Of a stretch of 64,000 nt of DNA, positions 55,826 to 64,000 are shown piece by piece. Under the pieces are notes generated by a model that saw nothing but the letters and a program-made list of their open reading frames with translations, made no database searches and was not told the origin of the DNA. Positions within the stretch are counted from its first letter, which is position 1, and each line of letters opens with the position of its first letter. This stretch comes from Amaurobius ferox (taxonomy: Eukaryota > Arthropoda > Arachnida > Araneae > Amaurobiidae). The stretch is taken from contig OX578149.1 in the NCBI GenBank assembly GCA_951213105.1, positions 1,612,001-1,676,000 on the forward strand, written 5' to 3'. A program made the position numbers and the translations under genes.

Positions 55826-56790
55826 TAGCAACATAGTTAAAAAGTGTTTGACTTTGTTCATTCTGTCTGTCTGTCCATTTGCACGATAACTGCCATAAAA
55901 ATGACTTTATCAAAATGAAATTTTAGTATGTTGTTCAGACGGTCTGTTGGACATATAGGAATATATATGAATAATATCACCCAATTAATTTTGGATTGAA
56001 CCTGGATTGAAAAAATGAAATACATTGAACCCTATGGGGCATAAATTTTTTTTAAGTGAATTTAAAATTCGCAAATTGCTAATTTGCAAATATTTAGTGT
56101 TGTGTGCATCCTAAAACCGCTTTATTTTTGAATTTTTTTTCTGTACATCTGCATTCTGAAACAACACAATTACAATATATATTTCAGCTTAAACGATCAT
56201 GAAACGCTGATTATTTCTACAACGAAGGTGAATTTTAACATATGCAGAATGTAAACACATCAAGCTGTAAGATGAGTTGTATAAGAATTACTGAATTTTT
56301 TTAACACAAAATTATTTAGCTCTGGAGTCTGGAATAAAGCTGATATGAATGAAATATTCATTGATTTTACATAGAGAAGCAGACGATTTTATAGCAGACT
56401 TTTTGGATGAAGTTTTAAGCATACAGTTAAAGTACTTTTACCTCCATAGTTAAGTCTCAAAGTAAAATAAATTAGTGTAGTATTATGATGAATGAAGGAA
56501 ATGGATTAAAAGTGTATGAATGAAATATTACTGCTTTTACATAGAGAGCAAGGCGATTTATATTTCGATGACATCATTTGAAGAAAGTTAATTTTTTTTT
56601 TTCGATAAAGTTTTCAGTTTTCAAATATAATAAATTATCATAGTATTGTGATAATTTTAAAAATATTACCACTGAATGTATCGCATTTTAGAGATGTTTA
56701 AATAAAACATTTCAGTTGGAAAGTGTTTCATAATCAATGCTTTATGCATGATTAATCTTTCTTGTTCATACTGAAATGATTCACACATCT
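55826..56790 (+). repeat. Long dispersed repeat, copy 1 (possibly Helentron-like)
   Basis: Starts around AACATAGTTAAAAAGTGTTT and includes TTCATTCTGTCTGTCTGTCC, GCACGATAACTGCC, AAAATGACTTTATCAAAAT, CACCCAATTA and AACCCTATGGG; ends around GGAAAGTGTTTCATAATCA with CTTTATGCATGATTAAT. A second copy follows at 57182. The TCTG-rich stretch and AT-rich non-coding body resemble DINE-type elements, but I could not define terminal structures. Confidence 0.7.
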
Positions 56791-58183
56791 TCATGTTGTA
56801 GGACTACTGCATCTGAATTTGAATGTTAGCAGATGGACGGTTTAGATTATTACAACACATTATTTTAAATTGGCTGTCTGTTTTACACAGTTAAACATAA
56901 ATTTCTGGGGCTATAAATATTTTCTGTTTCACACAGCATTTGACTTGTTTTCTATTTGTGGAGATGACCTACTTCCTTGAGTGATGCAGGTACAGAAGCA
57001 TTGTTAAAAGAGAGTCATTTGCATATAAGGATTCATATGAGGAATGGACTATTCGTGTATCAGAAATAATTTTTAATGCTTAGGTGCATCATAGGTTTTT
57101 CATAAAAAATGGATGACATTGGATGATGGAGATTGCATCCAGCATAATCCAGTAGGTTCAGGGGTGGTCCCCAAATCACTTGACACTTGGTATTAACACT
57201 TTACAACATAGTTGAAAAGTGTTTATGACTTTGTTCATTCTGTCTGTTTGTCCGTTAGCACGATAACTGCCGTAAAAATGACTTTATCAAAATAAAATAT
57301 TACTACATTATTCAGATGGTCTGTGGGACCTATGGGAATGAATAATATCACCCAATTAGTTTAGACCAGTTGAAAAAATGAAATACATTGAACCCTATGG
57401 GTCCTAATCTTCCGGACATTTTTTAAACATATTTAAAATTCACAAATGGCTTCGAAAGTTTTATTATCCCATAAAAAAATATGAAAAAATTTTCAGCAAA
57501 ATATATTTGGTTTTTTTTTTAATAAAAATTAAAATAATAGTGGCAGCCATATTATTGGAGAGATCACATGACCCACTTCAAATTAAATATGGCATCTATC
57601 TTGTCAAAATCATGATTTTTAAAGTTCTTTTTAATTTATATTTAGTGTTGCATCTGTCCTAAAACCGCTTTATTTTTGCTTAGTTTCTGTGCATCTACAT
57701 TCTGAAACAACGCAACTACATTATATTTGAGTTTAAATGATCAATGCCACATCCGTCTTGTGTCAAAATCGTGATTTTTAAAGTTCTTTTTAATTTATAT
57801 TTAGTGTTGTATGCGTCCTAAAACCGTTTAATTTTATTAATTTCTGTGCATCTACATTCTGAAACAGCGCAATTACAATATATTTGAGTTTAAATGATCA
57901 TCAAATATTGATTAATTTTACAACAAAGCCTAATTTTTACTTATGGAGAATGTGAACACATAAAGATGTAGGATGAGTTGTATAAGAATTGCTGAATTTC
58001 TTTAACACAAAATTTAGCTCTTTGAATCTGATATCTGATATGAATGATTTCTGATTCATTGATTTTGCATAGAGAACAGACAATTTTATAGCAGACTTTT
58101 GGATGAAGTTTTAAGCATTGAGTTAAATTATGTTTACCTTCATGGTTTTAAGTTTTTAAATGAAATAAATTATTGTAGTATTG

Positions 58184-59706
58184 CATACCTGCCAAATCTC
58201 CCGATTTTTCCGGGAGTCTCCCGACTTTTGAGGCAATCTCCCGAACTTTTACAATAATTAGAAAAAATCCCTATCCGGCCTCCGGATTACTAACGAAATT
58301 CTCCGGCGTTTTTTGTTGGAAATTTATCAATTAACCAGACATGGTATAATTCCTCGAAAACACCAATTTTCCGCATTTTTAGCACTGATTTTTATCATTC
58401 CCGGGATCGTAGCAAATCCATAATACAATGCAGGATAATGCCAATCAAATTAACGGAGATTTACGGCCGCGTGTATTGTAAATTAAGATCTCGATCGCTT
58501 ATTTTATGAAAGTAATAAACATACTTCTTCAAAGGTTATTGAGCATAAATCGCTAAAATGTTATTTTGTTCATTAATTTCGCATAAACACTGCGATTGCG
58601 CAATTTAGTTTGTTCTCATGAATCGCCGAGAGTACAATAGTATCTTTTTCCATCCATCTCAATCTTCTACATATTGCATTTTTGATTGACTAAACTAGCT
58701 TATTTTCATATTCTGATTAATTATTATGGTTAATTTCTTAATTATTTTCACATAAATAATGCGATTGCGCAACTCAGTTGCTTCGCGTGAATTGCCGAGA
58801 GTAAGTTAGTATCTTTTTCCATCCATCACCATCATTTAAATGTTGCATATTAGATCAGCTAAACTAGCTTATTTTTATATTCTGATTAATTATTGTGGTT
58901 AATTTCTTATTTATTTTCACATAAATAGTGCGATTGCGCAATTCAGTTACTTCGCGTGAATTGCCAAGAGTACGTTAGTATCTTTTTCCATCCATCTCCA
59001 TCATTTAAATGTTGCATATTAGATTGACTAAACTAGCTTATTTTCATATTATGGCTAATTATTAAGGTTAATTTTTTGATTATTTTTGCATAATACAAAT
59101 TTTTCTATTTTGAAAAATCGGTATGAACTCTGTGAAGGGATAGTGAAGAATTTAGTAAGGAGTTCTTAAAAAAAGCAAAAAGAGCTACTACTTTATTTTT
59201 AAGTAGTAAGAAGGATTGAATTTGACATTTTTTAATTATATAGAACTTTTACGTGCTGTTACTTACCAAAAGATTTCTTTCATTCAATATTTTATCTGCA
59301 GAGAAGTGTTTCTGTGTCAAAGACATGTGAATGATTATTAAACAGTAACCAATGACATTTTTCTTTATGCATCATATTTAGTGTAATGAACATTGTTATA
59401 GACTCTGATGAGAATAACTCTAACGAATGTGCTTATTTTTTAAAAGATGATTTAATTCTTTTGTATTCGTTGAAATTAAATTGTGTTTATAGATACAATA
59501 CAGATTTTTTATCATATTTGTCTATTTTTTATGGTGCAGTTTTGTAGTAGAGGGAAAAAATCCCTATTCTGTCTTGAAAATTCCCTTTTATGCTTTCTGT
59601 AAAAAAAAGAAATTGTTATCGCGCTGTGTGATTTTTCGATTTTTATCGCGAATTGCAAATATTTAAAAATCTCCCTAATTTTCATTTTCCAAGGTTGGCA
59701 GCTATG
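58184..59706. mobile_element. Unclassified DNA transposon, 6-bp TSD
   Basis: 1523 bp with ends CATACCTGCCAA and (other strand) CATAGCTGCCAA, flanked by GTATTG on both sides (58178-58183 and 59707-59712). The sister repeat copy at about 56478 (GTAGTATTATGATGAATG) shows the site without insertion. The left subterminal region has a run of TCTCCCGA/CGGGAG words. The interior contains a 169-bp tandem repeat and no transposase. TIR plus a 6-bp duplication indicates cut-and-paste transposition; superfamilies I recall with TSDs of about 6 bp (Dada, IS3EU) are possible but unproven. Confidence 0.75.
58577..59092. repeat. 169-bp tandem repeat, three units
   Basis: GCGATTGCGCAA occurs at 58592, 58761 and 58930. 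Each unit continues with TTGCCGAGAGTA or TTGCCAAGAGTA, then TAGTATCTTTTTCCATCCATC, TTGCATATTAGAT and CTAAACTAGCTTATTT. Units 2 and 3 are more alike than unit 1. The array lies inside the 58184-59706 transposon. Confidence 0.85.
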
Positions 59707-60158
59707 GTATTGTGATGAATGAAAGAAATGGAATAAAAATGTAGGAATGAAATATTTACAGCTTTTACATAGAGTCAGGTGATTTATATTTCAATGACAT
59801 CATTTGAATAAAGTTCATTTTTTTCGATGAAGTTTTAAGTTTTCAAATGTAATAAATTATTGTATTGTGATAATTTTAAAAATATTGCCGCTGAATGTGT
59901 CGGATTTTGGAGATGTTTAAACCAGGTGAGTTATATTTCAATGAGGTCATTTGAATAGAGCTAATTTTTTTTCAATATATAATAAATTAATGTAGTATTG
60001 TGATAATTTTTAAAATATTACCACTGAATGTATCGCATTTTTGAAATATTTAAATAAAATTGAATTGCAGTTGGAAAGTGTTTCATAATCAGTTCTTTAT
60101 GCATGATTGATCTTTCTTGTGTTGGATTACCATTTGATTTCATGAATCTCTTTTACAG

Positions 60159-60315
60159 ATTTAGTGATCTATTTGCCTTAGTAGAAGACCTAGATGACAT
60201 TAAAGTATCAAAACCTGCAAGAACAGGGGGTCGGGGTAAGGTGTCTGGACCTAAGAATATGTCAAAATCGAAGCAGGCTGTGATGGACTCCGATACAGAA
60301 ACAGATAGCACAGAG
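60159..60315 (+). CDS. INTS3: INTS3 exon 6 seen (acidic tail begins)
   Basis: 157 nt after TTTTACAG. Codes FSDLFALVEDLDDIKVSKPA, RTGGRGKVSGPKNMSKSKQA and VMDSDTETDSTE, matching INTS3 'kFSDLF.L.Ee.ed' and its following basic then Ser/Asp/Glu-rich tail. I end it at GAG|GTGTGT (60315); an internal GGGG|GTAAGG near 60235 has a stronger donor consensus and could be used alternatively, but the coding similarity continues past it. The final exon with the basic C-terminal end was not recognised in 60316-64000. Confidence 0.88.
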
Positions 60316-60597
60316 GTGTGTTTTTCTTAATTCATTTTAGGTTCACTTCTCTATATTTATGCATTTTATACAGAAAATATATTTACTTTTTATATATGAC
60401 ATTTTTTTGTACATACTCTGCTAGACAATTGCTAAGGATGGATGACGCTATCACCTATGGCAATCACAATTGTCACATGATAGCACTGATAAGAGATTTA
60501 AAGAATTTGTGTGCAGACAGCTGTTCCAAGTGAAAGTTTTACAGGAAAGATGTAATTGATGAACTTGAAATTTTCGGTATGTCTTCCTGATATCACT

Positions 60598-61646
60598 TAG
60601 AAAATTTTACGTGTAACTGGAAAGATCGAAGAAGGGCGAAAAATAACAGATGTTGCCAGTGTGTTTGACATCGCCCCCACAGAGTTGTTTCATGGCTGTG
60701 GTAAGCATATAAAACAACTGGAATGTGTAGCAAGCATCACGGGAAAGGTCGTGTTAGAAGTACGACGCCTGCAGGAGACAGGTACATTGTCCTATCGGTA
60801 AAAAGGGACCAGCGCACCACAGCTCAGCAGGTTACAAATCAGTTTTTTGTTACCACAGGACAGAGAATCTCCCAAAAAACTGTAGCCAGACGTTTGGGAG
60901 AAGGAGGACGATGCGCCTGTAGACCTGTTGTGTGTCCCATTATCCAGACTGCACCATACCGTATGTTTGCAATGGTGTCATGAGCATCGCAATTGGACCA
61001 AACAGGACTGGGCTTGCGTACTATTCTCAGATGAGAGTAGGTTCAGTCCGTCATCAGATTCTGGACTCCAACTGATTTGGCGTGAGAGTGGTACTGCTTA
61101 TCATCCAGGAAAGGGACCAATATCTGACATACAGTATCATGGTATGGGCCGGCATCATGATCAATGGCCACACACCCCTACATGTGGTTGCAACTGAAAC
61201 TATGACCAGCCAACGATACATTGATGAAGTTCTACTGCCTCATGTTCGCCTTTCCCGTGGTGCTGTCGGTGATAAATTTGTTTTATGGATGGCAATGCGC
61301 CATGTCATTGAACACTCGCTGTTCCGGATTGTCTAGTCAGTGAAGGTATTCAATGCTTTGTATGGCCAGCATTTTCTCCAGATCTAAACCCCATTGAAAA
61401 TATTTGGGATGCTTTGGAAAGACTAATTTCTGGTCGAAAATATCCTCCAACAAACAAGAACACCCTCATCTGTGCCTGGCCACCCAAACTGCTGCTGTAA
61501 ACCTTTGGGTTAGTCGGGTGGTCTGGATTTTCGACCCTCATCCGTGCATTAAAAGAGGAGTGGGATAACTTGACTCAACAGCTGTTGGATAATGTTGTAC
61601 AAAGCATGACACGGAGCGTGGAATATTGCATTGCACTCCACGGTTA
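60598..61646 (+). pseudogene. Tc1-like transposase pseudogene
   Basis: Frames in order: helix-turn-helix start VTGKIEEGRKITDVASVFDI (60612-60670), GKGRVRSTTPAGDRYIVLSV, QRTTAQQVTNQF, TGQRISQKTVARRL (second helix-turn-helix), then HEHRNWTKQDWACVLFSDES (first catalytic Asp, about 61030), MVWAGIMINGHTPLHVV, TSQRYIDEVLLPHVRL, FMDGNAPCH (second Asp kept), FSPDLNPIENIWDAL (Glu, about 61390), and after an insertion IRALKEEWDNLTQQL to a TAA at 61646. Several one-base shifts inactivate it. The 58-bp mini-SINE D interrupts the last 60 codons. Terminal repeats were not identified. Confidence 0.9.
61476..61533 (+). mobile_element. Mini-SINE insertion D (58 bp) in Tc1 transposase
   Basis: CTGGCCACCCAAACTGCTGC ... 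GGGTGGTCTGGATTTTCG, flanked by ACCCTCATCTGTGC (61462-61475) and ACCCTCATCCGTGC (61534-61547), a 14-bp duplication with one change. Removing the insert and one duplicate restores the transposase reading (NTL, then IRALKEEW), which proves the insertion independently of the repeat comparison. In this copy the end segments GGCCACCC and GGGTGGTC can pair at all 8 positions (one G-U). Confidence 0.9.
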
Positions 61647-61905
61647 ACATATCCCGTACTGACACCTTTCTCAAAAGTGCCTGCTGTCGTTCATATGCAT
61701 TTTTCCATTTCTCCATACACAGCATCAAATGAACACTTTTCCTTTCCGATGTTTCAAAACCTTCTGTATTTTTCAGAACAATAAATGAACTTTATTCCAA
61801 TGTCCAGACAGTATGGCAACAATATTTTATCCTGTTGGGCCTCCACTCCCGCTTAATATTGTGCTACCTTGCAATTTGTGATATGTCCTTAGCAATTGTC
61901 CAGTA

Positions 61906-61909
<4 letters not shown>

Positions 61910-61941
<32 letters not shown>
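61910..61941. repeat. (TA)n microsatellite
   Basis: About 16 TA units after CCAGTAG, shortly after the Tc1 pseudogene. Confidence 0.9.
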
Positions 61942-61942
<1 letters not shown>

Positions 61943-64000
61943 TAGGTATGCATTTCATTGATAAGAACTTAATTACTGAAATGATTCACCTCTATAATAT
62001 AAAATAGCTTATAAATATATTACCATGAGTTTTATTTTCTTTACCAGACTAAAATAATGAAATAAGTAATGGATCCACATACACCACTTAAAAGCCTTGC
62101 GTAGGGTTCTAAGACTGCATTTCTATATCTCGGACCAGATGCAGATCTTTTGTCAGACACATGCTTCCCAAACCATCCGATCTGAACCACTGTAATAGTC
62201 CTATTACCTGATATTAGTGGGACGACTTCCTGGCTCCCTCCTATTTAAATGCACTTAGAATCGGAGGTTAAACTGTACCTCGACTTTAGTGGAAAGAGCA
62301 CTGACCCATTGTTCTTGACTCCAACTCTGATGTTCTCTACACCAATTCAGGCAGTCCCTCTTAAGTTGTGAAGTCAATGAAGCACATACCATTGTCTTTC
62401 TGACATAAAGCTCTTTCTCATTAAGCCTTCTGTATACTGTTTATCATGATACTGAAGTTTAAATTGTAAACTCTGCTGCCTAGCAGTCAACTTGCTGTCT
62501 TGACGATCAGTTACAGATAGATACCAATTTTGAGAAGCAGATATTATAATTATCCAGCCTTATCCAGGCTTTCTATCAACAGTTCTAAAGTCTTGAAATT
62601 GTTTCTAGAGGGCAGAAACTCTGTCATGAAACATTCAGCCTTTTTGCCCATCCATGTCTGCACAGCCCCTAAATGGCCGACAGCTCGCTACCTCAAAAAT
62701 TCTTCCAAATGACACTTCGAAGCCTTTAAATTCTGTTTTGAGTGGATAAACACCGAAATCAAATCCTGAATGGCAGAAGGTCACTTTCACCATGGAAATG
62801 AACCTGAATTGCAGAAGTTCGCAGGGAAACATATTGTGCGCACCACCTTTGGATGACGTAACGTCTATTTGCATAATTAGGTTTGCCTTTTGCTCATTTC
62901 CTGGAAAAATAAATCATGCAGTTTGGGCATTTCCATGAAATATCATTATTTTTATGTATGTAAAGATTAATTTTGCCACCAGTGTAGTTCAAATTTATTA
63001 AGTAGCAATATGGATGGAAATAAATGCTTAATATTGTGTGAATTTATAACATATTTTGTTAGAAAATAGCTCAATAATGGATTTGCTTTCTGCAATTTTT
63101 TATTATAAAATTTTACAGACATTGTTAAGTATTCTGTCTCCCCAAGAAATTGTTTCCCTTTTATAATACACCCCATATCGTAAAAATGTTGTTTTCTCAT
63201 TCTAAAGCTGGCTCTTATTTTTATCTCTGTGTGTTACTATACATATTATAATGATGTCCTGTTTCAAACTTGCATCTTCTGTTAAGGATTAAAAGATGTA
63301 TTCAGGCAAATGCAATGCAAAGGTGTGTGATGTCATCGAATAAGGCACTGTTCTAATCAATGGTGCAGGCACAAAGCACCCTATAATTGAATAAACAGAA
63401 ATCATTTGGGGACAAAATTCAATTTTCAATTTATTGCTGTGTTGAAAGTGAAAGTAGCAATACTACATATTTAGTGTATATTATAAATTTTGATGAAGTC
63501 ATTCTATTTGTGAAAGAAGCCATTATTGTACAACACAAGCCAGAATTCGATAATACTACACAATTTAGATTTTGGTATACTGCTGACTGAATGACTCAGG
63601 ATGGATAGGAAAGTTTAATTGACATCCCAAGAAGGATTGATTTTGATGTGTTTAAATTACAGATTCTATGTAACATGAGTCTGAATACTCTTCACTAAAA
63701 TATTGGTTTTCCTTTAAACATTAAAGCACCCTGCTGGGACTTGCAGGGTGCATCAGAGGTAGGGCAGGTTGTGTCCTCTCTAGTAACAATGCTATTTCTC
63801 CCTTACCTATGGACCTTGGTTTTTTGACTGTGTTATAAATGCTGCCAATAGGACCCTTTTCTTGTAAACGATTTGGGAAAATTTATTATCGATAGATGAA
63901 CCATTTCCTCCCATTTGGATGTATTTTGTCACATAAGACTTAGTAAACCATTGCTACAATATCCATCTGTCTCTCTACTTTGATCTATTCGAATGTTCTA
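61942..64000. other. Unassigned sequence at window end
   Basis: No convincing exon, repeat border or transposon motif. GC is slightly higher at 62060-62860 than in the neighbouring introns. A palindrome at 63726-63751 (stems GCACCCTGC / GCAGGGTGC, 8-base loop) is the only clear structure. The remaining INTS3 exon is expected to the right. Confidence 0.3.
63726..63751. other. Perfect 9-bp inverted repeat, 8-nt loop
   Basis: GCACCCTGC, loop TGGGACTT, GCAGGGTGC. GC-rich stem in AT-rich surroundings. Function unknown; could be a repeat end or simply chance. Confidence 0.5.

Larger units (their letters stand above)
57182..60115 (+). repeat. Long dispersed repeat, copy 2 (interrupted)
   Basis: Same order of blocks as copy 1: TTCATTCTGTCTGTTTGTCC, GCACGATAACTGCC, CACCCAATTA, TTTAGTGTTGYATSCGTCC and CATCTACATTCTGAAACA, ending with GGAAAGTGTTTCATAATCAG, CTTTATGCATGATTGAT at about 60070-60115. 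A shorter internal segment (57595-57710 and 57745-57860) is itself duplicated. The copy is split by the DNA transposon at 58184-59706, and its right end abuts the INTS3 exon at 60159. Confidence 0.75.
54573..60158 (+). other. INTS3: INTS3 intron (5.6 kb)
   Basis: GTAAGT ... TTTTACAG. Contains the 70-bp mini-SINE array (55438-55661), two copies of a long direct repeat (55826-56790 and 57182-60110) and a DNA transposon (58184-59706) inside the second copy. 54573-55380 is unassigned. Confidence 0.85.

Overview
This is a 64 kb piece of AT-rich, intron- and transposon-dominated animal DNA, most likely from an arthropod; the Tc1/mariner, piggyBac, Helentron-like, Gypsy, Copia and I/LOA-type LINE content fits an arachnid or insect, but I cannot name the species. 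There is no bacterial gene organisation. The only host gene I can support is the 3' half of INTS3 (Integrator complex subunit 3, also the scaffold of the SOSS single-strand-DNA complex). It lies on the + strand as six small exons (27703-27816, 35487-35535, 46013-46177, 50752-50840, 54500-54572, 60159-60315). All have AG/GT borders, and the codon phases join correctly at all five junctions. The upstream exons and the last exon were not found.

Layout. 1-5.2 kb: unidentified sequence with two related arrays of short degenerate repeats. 5.2-12.2 kb: a diverged 2 kb sequence present twice in inverted orientation around a decayed Copia element; the right arm carries a foldback MITE. 12.3-18.2 kb: a tRNA-derived SINE, three Copia fragments, a decayed gene of an uncharacterised repeat-type family, a possible solo LTR and a dead Tc1 element. 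18.2-27.1 kb: a complete Gypsy retrotransposon (899-bp LTRs, TSD CTGTT) inserted into Copia pol, itself broken by a Helentron-like element. 27.7-60.3 kb: INTS3, whose introns hold nested insertions: a LINE inside a Helentron-like repeat; a LINE and a hAT element inside a second Gypsy element; and piggyBac, mariner, tandem and palindromic repeats. 60.6-61.6 kb: a Tc1 transposase pseudogene. The last 2.3 kb contains nothing I recognise.

The most interesting signal is a family of very short insertions of 56-58 bp at four independent sites (15935, 49656, 55438, 61476). Each is flanked by 14-16 bp target-site duplications, and all start and stop at the same points. At 49656 and 61476 the uninterrupted target is visible in a related repeat or in the disrupted reading frame. 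The unit matches the last 55 or so bases of the tRNA-SINE at 12323-12603, and its two ends can pair as a stem. It behaves like a minimal retrotransposed 3'-tail domain ('mini-SINE'). At 55.4 kb the unit plus its 14-bp duplication forms an identical 70-bp tandem array.

All protein identifications come from reading motifs and from memory of the families; no database search was run.
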